Shown: positions 1 to 6,727 of the stretch, one piece after another
How the letters are laid out: every line of letters begins with the position of its first letter
How positions within the stretch are numbered: the first letter of the stretch is position 1
Assembly (NCBI GenBank): GCA_937876435.1
Contig: CALEIL010000100.1
Location: forward strand, 1-10,776
Direction of reading: 5' to 3'
Source: an uncultured Bacteroidota bacterium
Lineage (GTDB): Bacteria; Bacteroidota; Bacteroidia; Chitinophagales; Saprospiraceae
Length of the DNA: 10,776 nucleotides
Notes under the pieces: generated by a model
Told to the model about the DNA's origin: nothing
Seen by the model: only the letters and a program-made list of their open reading frames with translations
The model's database searches: none
Program-made: the position numbers and the translations under genes

Positions 1-816
1 CCGCCACTCTCCCGGACCCGCGAGACCAAGCGATGAGCGTCGTCCAGCAGGAGTTCCTCTCCGCCCGCGAATACCAAGAGCGGCGGCAGCTCATCGAGTC
101 GGGCAAACAGGGGAGAGACCCGTGGGTCCCGCAAGTCGCGCTCCCCGGCGTAGGCCGTCGCCGCCGAGGATAGCAGCTCATGAGCGACCAATGTGTCGGA
201 AGACCGGTTTCTTTCGCAGCTTGGGCTTGTCAGCGTTAGATCCAGCCACGCGCTCGATGCGTACGGTGTTGCCGGCAGCGTGCAGGGCTCGACCGTACGC
301 CTCTCCCTCGTCGCGGAGATGAACCATCAGCGAAAGAAGAAGATTGGCGCCGGCCGAATCGCCGGCAACACTGATTTTTTCAGAGGAAAATCCCTCATTG
401 ATGAGAGATTGATAGACCATATGCACGTCCTCGAATCCACTTGGAAAAGGAAATTCGGGCGCCAATCTGTAGTCAATGGAAAGAACTGGTGAACCGCTGG
501 CCTGAGAGAGGCGCCAGGCGATGTCTTCGTGACTTCGGGCCGAACCCGCGGTGAAAGCACCACCGTGACAGTATACGATGAGCTCTCTGTTGTTCGGTTC
601 GACTCCCTTGGCCCGGATCCATGTGCACGGAATGTCCGCCAAGCGAGTCTTCGAAACCGAAACTCCGGGAGGCGTTTGAGCCAGACGCGCGCCTTTCAGC
701 AACAAGTCCTGCATGTTCCTCCGAGATAAGGCGAAATCAAGGGTGCTCGTTTGACGCTTAAATACGTGGCGAAGAACCTTGTTGCTGCTGAATGATTTCA
801 TTGGGATCAGCTCCAT
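1..816 (-). pseudogene. HSL-family alpha/beta-hydrolase (esterase/lipase), frameshifted and cut by the window edge
   Basis: Hormone-sensitive-lipase family serine hydrolases cleave carboxyl esters of small lipophilic substrates. The first reading frame (816 to 178) shows the oxyanion-hole motif HGGAF, then DYRLAPEFPFP, then the nucleophile elbow GDSAGANL. After 'LRDEGE' the family match stops and the frame ends at a TGA at 180-178. The match resumes one base out of frame: from about 305 to 2 the minus strand is open and reads ASSAWLDLTL, RDPRVSPLFA and LPPLLVFAGGEELLLDDA, the typical C-terminal half. The gene is therefore frameshifted by one base at about 275-310. The catalytic histidine would lie beyond position 1. 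The likely start is ATG at 801 rather than ATG at 816, because the longer version lies over gldN codons. By hand count, GC is about 65% for 1-330 and about 53% for 331-816. The frameshift may be a real mutation or a sequencing error; the family assignment is secure. Confidence 0.8.
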
Positions 817-916
817 CGATCGTGGATTCTGTAATAATCTCCTCTGCTATCTGGGCCTGCAAGGCAAACCCTGAAAGTAACAGTAAAAGAAGGATATTAA
901 TTCGTGTGACAGCCAT
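758..916 (-). pseudogene. gldN: Truncated gldN: signal peptide and N-terminus only
   Basis: Twelve bases after the gldM stop lies an ATG (916-914) followed by a clear Sec signal peptide: MAVTRIN, a run of leucines, then SGFALQAQ with cleavage likely after residue 20 or 22. The frame continues as IAEEIITESTIDGADPNE and stops at TAA (760-758) after 52 residues. GldN/PorN proteins are normally around 300 residues. In this locus gldN follows gldM, and its product forms the periplasmic ring with GldK. Position, spacing and signal peptide make this the gldN start, although too little remains to see the conserved GldN core. From about 800 downward the DNA also encodes the N-terminus of an esterase in another frame, so the gldN/esterase breakpoint lies near 760-830. 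The rest of gldN is absent from the window. Confidence 0.72.
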
Positions 917-927
917 TGTTTCTTGCT

Positions 928-2460
928 TTATTGAATTTTAAAACTCACCGTTCCGACATTTTTACCGACAGGCCATCCCGGACATTTGACCCGGACGTCT
1001 TCAAAGAAATATCGATCCTGTGGACTGGCTTTACTGACCAGACCCTGAGTAGCTGAATTGTACGTCCCGCCCTCATTGGAAGAAGCTACAGCGTCCCCTG
1101 TTCCAGGTCTTGGAACACGGAACAGATTGAACGAAAGCACCTGGCAACGAGCGTCAAAATCGAAATTTTGCAATTCCGGTATCAGAGCCCGCTGTGCTTT
1201 AAATTCTCCATTCCCCATGCTTCCACCGTGTTGTCCGGACAGCGTAGGTACCGGATCGGGAATAATTTTTGTTCTAAAATTGTACGAAGTGGGAGCTAGT
1301 CCACCCCCGCTCAAAGTGATCGTGGTTTCTCCCTGCTGGGCTACCGTAGCGTTGTATTTACCAGTCCCGGTTTTAGTGATCTGGATTCCCGAGCCAGTGG
1401 CTGACACGTTGAGATCATTGGAAGAAATACCCGCAGCAGTAATAGAGAGTGGATTATCCACTCCGACGTAAAGCACGTTCATTTTATCCGCGGATACGCT
1501 CGCTGATCGTTCGCCCACCTCGTAGGTGAACGTATTGGTGTAACTCGTTTTTTCTCCTGTGACCGGATTGGTGACCGTAATGCTGGCGTCCAGTTCTTTC
1601 ACCCCGGTGGAATTGGTTGGTGATCGGAACGTGGCGACCCCATCGTTGACGGGTACAGGAGACCCGTTGACGGCGATATCAATTTGGGTGTTGGAGGTTC
1701 CACTGGCTGAAGTACTGAGGAAGAAATCGGCTTCAAACGGTTCGCCTTTGATGACGTAACCTTTTTTGGCCTGCATCACCACCTGGTAGTTGTCAAACAC
1801 GACATCTTCTCCACCGACTTTGTTCATCAAGTAATTGAGCAAAGAGGATTCCGCACTTTTTACATCATTTTTGATTTTTTCAAAAATGGGCATGGTCGCC
1901 AATAGTGGCATCTGGTTAAAATTAAATTCCGCCCAGCTTTTCTTTTCCGATTCCTGCCAGGACTCATCGATCTCGATGCTCAGTTCATTGGCCATTCGTT
2001 CGCGATCCTGTGGATCCACGTATTGAAGAAATTCATCTTCCAATCCTCTCAAGCGTTGTTCGAGCTCATCGCCCTTCCCTTCATTGACCAGGTATCGGGT
2101 GGTAATATCTTTGTTCTGAAACCCTTTGACTTTGCCATCATCGAGGTATCCTCCGGTCTCTTCGATCATCTGATCTACAATTCCATCTACGTATTCTGAA
2201 AAATTGGCGGATAATTCTCGCACAGGTCCGGTTCGTTCCGCATAGGTTGCCAGGTTGTCGTCCTTCCGGGCTAGTTTAGCAATTTCGGGTGGCAGATTAG
2301 AGTTGTTGTCATCCAATACATTGTTGGACTTTTTTAACCCCTTCTCTACCACTTCAAAGGCATTGAATATTTCCGCAGAAACATTAAGGGCGAGCAAAGC
2401 CGTCAATACCAAATACATGATATTGATCATCAACTGCCGCGGTTCCTTAGGTATCGCCAT
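928..2460 (-). CDS. gldM: GldM/PorM, type IX secretion and gliding motor protein
   Basis: GldM is the long periplasmic arm of the T9SS motor. A dimer with one transmembrane helix per chain is inserted in a GldL pentamer and carries rotation through the periplasm towards the GldK/GldN ring. This product has 510 residues, close to the 513 of Flavobacterium GldM. The N-terminus is diagnostic: a short cytoplasmic piece with PRQ (Arg8) and then one membrane helix, MINIMYLVLTALLALNVS (about 11-28). Next come a helical domain (about 30-220) and beta-rich Ig-like domains, seen here as repeated VTNPVTGEKTSY- and GTGKYNATV-type strands with Ser/Thr/Gly-rich linkers. The C-terminus (FFEDVRVKCPGW...VGTVSFKIQ) matches the family ending. 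It starts 43 nt after gldL and ends 11 nt before the gldN start, so the three genes are one transcription unit. No frame damage is visible. Confidence 0.95.
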   Translation of the reverse strand: MAIPKEPRQLMINIMYLVLTALLALNVSAEIFNAFEVVEKGLKKSNNVLDDNNSNLPPEIAKLARKDDNLATYAERTGPVRELSANFSEYVDGIVDQMIEETGGYLDDGKVKGFQNKDITTRYLVNEGKGDELEQRLRGLEDEFLQYVDPQDRERMANELSIEIDESWQESEKKSWAEFNFNQMPLLATMPIFEKIKNDVKSAESSLLNYLMNKVGGEDVVFDNYQVVMQAKKGYVIKGEPFEADFFLSTSASGTSNTQIDIAVNGSPVPVNDGVATFRSPTNSTGVKELDASITVTNPVTGEKTSYTNTFTYEVGERSASVSADKMNVLYVGVDNPLSITAAGISSNDLNVSATGSGIQITKTGTGKYNATVAQQGETTITLSGGGLAPTSYNFRTKIIPDPVPTLSGQHGGSMGNGEFKAQRALIPELQNFDFDARCQVLSFNLFRVPRPGTGDAVASSNEGGTYNSATQGLVSKASPQDRYFFEDVRVKCPGWPVGKNVGTVSFKIQ

Positions 2461-2503
2461 TTATGATTATTTTATCTTAATAATTAATTATGTGTCACTG
2501 ATA

Positions 2504-3094
2504 TTACTTAGTGTTCATAGCGTTGAGCATGTTCCCGTAAACAGTGTTGAGCGATCCCAGCTTTTGATTGAGGACGGCCATATTCTCTTTATACAACTTG
2601 GCATCTTCCACGCTTCCCTCGAGTTGCCCCATGGCGGTGTTGAGTTTTGTATAAAAATTGTTCATCGTCTTAATCTGCTCCCCGGTTTGTGAGAAATCCA
2701 CTTCCTGCAGAGCTTTCAGTGATTGCATGCTTTTGGACATATTGCGCAATTCCCCCAGCATTCCATCCAAATGGGCTTCCAAAAACTCAGCATCCAGTTT
2801 TTTCCCGTTGACCGGAGCTTGTTCCACGACCGCACCATTGGTTAGCGGGGCTATATTGGAATTGGCTTTGTCCAGTCCCGGATATAGATTCTCCCAATAA
2901 TAATCCTTTTCAGGAGGAAGAACCCCCAGGAAGAGGAAAATGATTGCTTCGGTGACCAGTCCGATGGTTATCGCAGCTCCACCCCATGGATAAGAGTTGA
3001 TCTTTCCAAGAGCACCCAACATCACCAGTGCTGCCCCAACCCCGATGATGAAGTTTTTCAGGTACTTAAACCATGATTTCTTATAAAATGCCAT
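2504..3094 (-). CDS. gldL: GldL/PorL, proton-channel subunit of the T9SS motor
   Basis: GldL forms the inner-membrane pentamer that couples proton flow to rotation of GldM. The protein has 196 residues (Flavobacterium GldL has about 215). It starts with a basic segment (MAFYKKSWFKYLKN), then two membrane helices at about residues 14-31 and 40-58, then the conserved cytoplasmic motif GVLPPEKDYYWENLYPGLD. The second helix contains Glu49 (ITIGLVTEAIIFLFL), the same number as the protonatable Glu49 studied in Flavobacterium GldL, so the motor residue is kept. The remaining ~120 residues are a helical cytoplasmic tail with heptad-like leucine and methionine spacing (LDGMLGELRNMSKSMQSL). It is followed by gldM after 43 nt. 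It is separated from gldK by 150 nt that contain a possible terminator and a promoter-like element. Confidence 0.95.
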   Translation of the reverse strand: MAFYKKSWFKYLKNFIIGVGAALVMLGALGKINSYPWGGAAITIGLVTEAIIFLFLGVLPPEKDYYWENLYPGLDKANSNIAPLTNGAVVEQAPVNGKKLDAEFLEAHLDGMLGELRNMSKSMQSLKALQEVDFSQTGEQIKTMNNFYTKLNTAMGQLEGSVEDAKLYKENMAVLNQKLGSLNTVYGNMLNAMNTK

Positions 3095-3117
3095 AATTTT
3101 TTACATTTATTATTGAA

Positions 3118-3125
3118 CAAAAATA
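3118..3125 (-). promoter_or_regulatory. Candidate -7 element for gldL-gldM-gldN
   Basis: The minus strand reads TATTTTTG, a full match to the Bacteroidota -7 consensus TAnnTTTG, with its near end 23 nt before the gldL ATG. No good -33 TTG is seen at the usual distance. Together with the terminator-like hairpin upstream, it suggests that gldL onward can be transcribed separately from gldK. Confidence 0.4.
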
Positions 3126-3176
3126 TTACCGTTCTTATGAACGCAGGTTAGTTCTGAATTCGTGTATGCGATTCGT

Positions 3177-3209
3177 AAAAAAAAACAACAGGAATCTATT
3201 CCGGGATTC
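3177..3209 (-). terminator. Weak terminator-like hairpin between gldK and gldL
   Basis: On the minus strand after gldK there is a short imperfect hairpin (GAATC...GATTC, or GGAATAGATTCC, between 3209 and 3191), followed after a few bases by nine T (3185-3177). The stem is only 4-5 bp, so termination, if any, would be partial. It lies inside the T9SS operon and could lower expression of gldL and gldM relative to gldK. Confidence 0.35.
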
Positions 3210-3244
3210 ATTTCATTCTATTGAGGGATATACAATTCCAGTAA

Positions 3245-4492
3245 TCAGAACTGATCATCCAGAGATCTTCCCTGGAAAGTCAAAGCACATCTGAATCCAA
3301 TATATGAAGTGGTTGTATCCTGATATTGCCAGTCTCTGACACCTGTCCGAAGGAAATAACCTACATCTTTCCACGATCCACCCCGGATAACTTTTCTTTT
3401 GAATGCATCGGGTTCGTCTTCTTCTGCGTCGTATTTGAAATCCGGATTGAGGTCGTGAAGGAAGGAATAACTGTTTTCGTGATAAGCCGAGCTGGTCCAT
3501 TCCGAAACGTTGCCGGCCATATTGAACAAGCCATAGTCGTTGGGATTGTATTTATCCACTTCGACCGTCCACTGGCCTCCATCTTCAGGATAATTGCCTC
3601 GACCAGGTTTGAAATTCGCCAAAAGGCAACCTTTCGCATTTCTCAGCGTATAAGCTCCCCATGGATAAGGGACCATTTCGTGTCCCCCTCTGGCTGCGTA
3701 TTCCCATTCAGCTTCGGTGGGAAGACGGAATCCGTCGCTTCCCAGTTTTTGATCTTTATTCTGATTCCACAAGCTCGTTCTCCAGTTACAGAATGCCTGA
3801 GCCTGATGCCAGTTGACTCCTACGACGGGATAATTGTCGTAGGCCACGTGAGTGAAATAATTTCTGGCCATTGGTTCGTTGAAGGAATATGCAAAATCCC
3901 GAATCCAGGCCAGGGTATCGGGATAAACGTTAATCTGAAATTTTTCGATAAAATTACTTCGTGGGGATTTTCCTCTGTCCATGGCGGCAGCTTTGATATT
4001 GTATCGCTCCCAATGGTAATTCAGTTTCCGCACATCCAATTCCCGCCGGTTATTGACCATATCGTTGCCCTGATAAAACATCTCATCCAAAGCCTCGTCC
4101 GAATAGTCCAGTTCAAATTCCCAGTCTATTTTTTCATTTCCATAGTCGTCTGTGTAAACGTCCCCCATGATGATGTGGGCGATGCTGTCGCGAACCCAAT
4201 TCACAAACTGCCGGTATTCATTGTTGGAAATTTCGGTGTCGTCCATGTAGAATCCCTGAATGGAGATCGCCCTGGGCCGGGCGGTATAACTATAGCTGAT
4301 GTCCTGATCGCTGGGTCCCATGGTAAATCGTCCGGAAGGAATGTACACCATCCCGTATGGATTGATATCGTTGTTCCACTTTGGCCGGTCCTCCACTCCC
4401 ATCAAATCTCCGGTATTAGAATTTCTTCCACATGCGGCTAGAAGCACTATTGCCGAACTCAAAAATACTATGTTGTAAAATCGTCGAATCAT
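3245..4492 (-). CDS. gldK: GldK/PorK, FGE-fold lipoprotein of the T9SS ring
   Basis: GldK is an outer-membrane-anchored periplasmic lipoprotein that forms a large ring with GldN in the type IX secretion system. I chose ATG 4492 (415 residues), because it opens directly on a lipoprotein signal peptide: MIRRFYN, a hydrophobic stretch, and the lipobox LLAAC with Cys21. An ATG at 4564 would add 24 polar residues in front of the signal and would place a promoter-like TATATTTG (4531-4524) inside the gene. The rest is a formylglycine-generating-enzyme / sulfatase-modifying-factor fold: YIPSGRFTMG near residue 50, NEYRQFVNWV, FRLPTEAEWEYAARGG, NMAGNVSEWTSSAY, RGGSW and the final GFRCAL. The pair of catalytic cysteines of true FGEs is not present in the C-terminal region (FLRTGVRDW stands there), as expected for a structural GldK. 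Flavobacterium GldK is slightly longer (464 residues). Confidence 0.94.
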   Translation of the reverse strand: MIRRFYNIVFLSSAIVLLAACGRNSNTGDLMGVEDRPKWNNDINPYGMVYIPSGRFTMGPSDQDISYSYTARPRAISIQGFYMDDTEISNNEYRQFVNWVRDSIAHIIMGDVYTDDYGNEKIDWEFELDYSDEALDEMFYQGNDMVNNRRELDVRKLNYHWERYNIKAAAMDRGKSPRSNFIEKFQINVYPDTLAWIRDFAYSFNEPMARNYFTHVAYDNYPVVGVNWHQAQAFCNWRTSLWNQNKDQKLGSDGFRLPTEAEWEYAARGGHEMVPYPWGAYTLRNAKGCLLANFKPGRGNYPEDGGQWTVEVDKYNPNDYGLFNMAGNVSEWTSSAYHENSYSFLHDLNPDFKYDAEEDEPDAFKRKVIRGGSWKDVGYFLRTGVRDWQYQDTTTSYIGFRCALTFQGRSLDDQF

Positions 4493-4523
4493 TCCTGAGA
4501 TGTATTTTTTTTCAAATGTGCTG

Positions 4524-4531
4524 CAAATATA
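4524..4531 (-). promoter_or_regulatory. Candidate -7 element for gldK
   Basis: The minus strand reads TATATTTG, an exact match to TAnnTTTG, with its near end 31 nt before ATG 4492. The distance suits a short leader and supports 4492 over 4564 as the gldK start. The -33 element is unclear. Confidence 0.4.
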
Positions 4532-4640
4532 ATTCCACTTCTGATTTAATGAAACATCATCCATAGATATATAGTCAAAAACTCCAAGATAACGTTGCTA
4601 TCTAATGCTTTATTTTTAGGCGATTTTAAATCCATTCAAA

Positions 4641-5624
4641 TTAGTCAATGAATCTGGGGTTGTAAATGATTTTTTCTCGTTTTACTTTGAATAAAGGTTC
4701 ATCTATCACGTAGCGCAAACTGATTTCGTGGCTGTTATCATGTACTTTGCGCAATCCGGAAAGCCCCAGGTCAAAAGTATAATACACGTAGGCATTTTCG
4801 GCAAACTGGTACCCTGCCTGCAATACTAACGCATCGATAGTTGAACTATTGTATCCCCTCAGATACATCCCTCCTTTTAACGTTCCCAGATAATCCACAC
4901 CAGCCCCTACTTCAGTCTGGGTGTACGTTCCATTGGTTTTCACCACGAGCGAAGGCACCAGCAACATCGATTCTGACAGGTCGTAAAAATAGCTCCCGTG
5001 CAACACGTAACTGCGCAATTGACGACCTTCAGGCTGACTTCTGCCTTCCCCCGAAATGATGTATAGAAAAGGTGTAATATTCTGACTGCTGATACCCACT
5101 TCAAAAAAAGCGGAACTGAAAAATAATCCCAGATCCAACCGGGGGGCAATTCCTGAAATTTTCTCCTCCGAAAGAATCGGATCATTGTGGCTGATCACCC
5201 CTATACCGTACTCTCCGTCAGGCGCCCGCCAATCGGAACCGATGAAAGACTTCCGATCCATTCCGGCGGCAATCCCTACGGACAACATTCCGAAAGGCAA
5301 TTCCTGGAGATAACTGTAGGTAGCCAGAAAATTCTGACTCTTCACCCGTCCGATCTGATCTGCCCATATCTGGATTCCAACCGCGCTGTTGATCATGTCC
5401 ACCGGAGTATAGCCGGTGAGCATCTGAGTTTGGGGTTGTCCTTCGATTCCCTGCCATTGGGAACGGAAATGGGCTGTCAGTTGGGTGACACCGGTGATCC
5501 CCCCAAACGCCGGGTTGTAAATATACGGATCCCAGTGAACAGAGGACATCTGCGGCAAATTCTGACCGGCCAGAATTGCTGGAAACAACAAAATCCACCA
5601 AGATGTTAAATTTTTAAAATTCAT
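4641..5624 (-). CDS. PorP/SprF family outer-membrane protein of the type IX secretion system
   Basis: PorP/SprF proteins are outer-membrane beta-barrels that associate with the T9SS and help deliver or anchor secreted proteins. ATG 5624 was chosen (327 residues), because it begins a Sec signal peptide, MNFKNLTSWWILLFPAILAG, followed by Q. The ATG at 5651 would put nine extra residues (MHLVCREQN) before it. The mature N-terminus has the family signature in which the barrel begins with YIYNPAFGG, followed by HFRSQWQGIEGQPQTQMLTGYTP. Alternating amphipathic strands fill the middle. Near the end, YVYYTFDLGLSGLRKVHDNSHEISLRYVI matches the family's 'SGLR...SHEI.LRY' closing strand. It sits directly upstream of gldK, as porP does before porK in Porphyromonas, which supports a T9SS core role rather than a lone SprF paralogue. 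There are 49 nt to the gene upstream and 148 nt to gldK. Confidence 0.92.
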   Translation of the reverse strand: MNFKNLTSWWILLFPAILAGQNLPQMSSVHWDPYIYNPAFGGITGVTQLTAHFRSQWQGIEGQPQTQMLTGYTPVDMINSAVGIQIWADQIGRVKSQNFLATYSYLQELPFGMLSVGIAAGMDRKSFIGSDWRAPDGEYGIGVISHNDPILSEEKISGIAPRLDLGLFFSSAFFEVGISSQNITPFLYIISGEGRSQPEGRQLRSYVLHGSYFYDLSESMLLVPSLVVKTNGTYTQTEVGAGVDYLGTLKGGMYLRGYNSSTIDALVLQAGYQFAENAYVYYTFDLGLSGLRKVHDNSHEISLRYVIDEPLFKVKREKIIYNPRFID

Positions 5625-5673
5625 GTTCTGTTCTCGACATACAAGATGCAAAAATTTTACTCATATTTTGCAA

Positions 5674-6438
5674 TCAAGTATCAATTGTCAGTCCGTCGTA
5701 CGCTAATTTAACATTATCCGGCAGATTTCTGTCCATTTCTTCATGGAGTCCCATGGTATGGCTGACATGAATCAAATATGCCTGCCGCGGATTTATCCGT
5801 CGAATCATATTCAGGGCTTCTTCGAGATTGAGGTGGGAATGATGGGGCTTGTGATGCAGTGCATTGATAATCAAATAATCGACATTTCTGATGTACTCTA
5901 TGACCTCGTCGTCGAGGGTCTTCACATCGGTAAAATACGCCAGGTGACCAAACGAAAAACCGAGAATATCAAGTTTTCCATGGTGCACGGGCAACGCCGT
6001 GACGGTGATGTCTCCCATCTGGATCTCATCCCAGGGATGGACCGGAACCAATTCAACAGAAGGGGCACCCGGATATTTATTTTCAGCAAAAATATATTGA
6101 AAACGCTCCTCGATATTGTCCAGAACCCTGGGCAGACCAATGAGCGGAAAATCTTTTTTGGCGATGAAATTAAACGGCCGGATATCGTCCAGGCCGGCCA
6201 CGTGGTCATTGTGTTCATGGGTCATCAAAGCCCCGTCCAGATAGCCCACCCCGGACCGGAGCATTTGTTGCCTGAAGTCGGGGCCGGTATCTACTACCAG
6301 GGAAGTGGTACCGGTCTGTACCAACAATGAAACCCGGAGCCTATGATCGCGTGGATCTGCCGATCTGCAAACCTCGCAGTCACAACCAATGACCGGTATT
6401 CCTTGAGATGTTCCTGTTCCCAGTACGGTTATTTTCAC
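5674..6438 (-). CDS. PhnP-like MBL-fold metallohydrolase
   Basis: This is a 254-residue metallo-beta-lactamase-fold enzyme, probably a phosphodiesterase or other hydrolase of the PhnP type; the actual substrate cannot be told from sequence. The start is GTG (6438-6436), two bases after the stop of the previous gene, and no nearer ATG fits. The protein opens with ITVLGTGTSQGIPVIGC, then a Cys-rich CDCEVC (Cys19, 21, 24) like the structural zinc site of PhnP. The metal-binding motif is THEHNDH (His74, His76, Asp78, His79), with VHHGK (about His152), the bridging Asp171 in YFTDVKT and a late His pair in LIHVSHTMGLH (His227/His232). All expected ligands are present, so it should be active. The tight spacing to the 93-residue gene and GCDH indicates co-transcription. 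Confidence 0.88.
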   Translation of the reverse strand: MKITVLGTGTSQGIPVIGCDCEVCRSADPRDHRLRVSLLVQTGTTSLVVDTGPDFRQQMLRSGVGYLDGALMTHEHNDHVAGLDDIRPFNFIAKKDFPLIGLPRVLDNIEERFQYIFAENKYPGAPSVELVPVHPWDEIQMGDITVTALPVHHGKLDILGFSFGHLAYFTDVKTLDDEVIEYIRNVDYLIINALHHKPHHSHLNLEEALNMIRRINPRQAYLIHVSHTMGLHEEMDRNLPDNVKLAYDGLTIDT

Positions 6439-6440
6439 CC

Positions 6441-6722
6441 TTATTCGTTTGTTTCAACCAGTTTCTGATACAGAGACTGAAGATAATCCAGCGATTTCTT
6501 AGACAAGGGAGGATCATTTTCATTGGGAACCTTGTCGAGTATTTCCAGCAATACCTCCACCCTTCCACTAGTATCAAAAAATTTGTTGACCACGATGACT
6601 TTGTTTTCCCTGATCAGGCAGTATCCGGAATTGAATTGTCCTTTTCCATAACGTATATTATATTCCAGTTCCTTGAATATTTCCTCCAGTCTTTTTAACT
6701 GAAATTTTGAAAACTTTGCCAT
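6441..6722 (-). CDS. Conserved-looking 93-residue protein of unknown function
   Basis: I cannot assign a function. The protein is 93 residues, soluble, with no signal peptide or membrane helix. It is charged and mostly helical at both ends (MAKFSKFQLKRLEEIFKELE and SLDYLQSLYQKLVE). The central segment, YNIRYGKGQFNSGYCLIRENKVIVVNKFFD, reads as a small beta sheet with a strongly patterned GxGxFxSGYC motif. My memory is that short proteins with this 'FxSGYCL...VVxNKFFDT' pattern are widespread in Bacteroidota, but I cannot verify that here. It starts 5 nt after the GCDH stop and ends 2 nt before the GTG of the MBL hydrolase, so it is translated in the middle of this operon and is a real gene. 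Confidence 0.82.
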   Translation of the reverse strand: MAKFSKFQLKRLEEIFKELEYNIRYGKGQFNSGYCLIRENKVIVVNKFFDTSGRVEVLLEILDKVPNENDPPLSKKSLDYLQSLYQKLVETNE

Positions 6723-6727
6723 CCCCG

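Noticed and set aside
1..816. Mobile element insertion as the cause of the gldN break
   Set aside because: No transposase, terminal inverted repeats or target duplication are visible near the junction, and the inserted DNA is an ordinary esterase gene.
3326..4441. Long open frame of 371 codons on the plus strand opposite gldK
   Set aside because: It is antisense to a clearly recognised gene, has no family-like motifs, and arises from the codon pattern of gldK.
3245..4492. Active formylglycine-generating enzyme or sulfatase modifier
   Set aside because: The fold is right, but the catalytic cysteine pair is missing and the gene sits in the T9SS cluster, so it is GldK.
5648..5671. AT-rich inverted repeat GCAAAA...TTTTGC between the MBL gene and porP, as a terminator
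   Set aside because: The stem is only six AT-rich pairs with no T-run after it on the minus strand; too weak to call.
5743..6330. 195-codon plus-strand frame opposite the MBL hydrolase
   Set aside because: Shadow of the metallohydrolase, whose zinc-binding motifs fix the real strand and frame.
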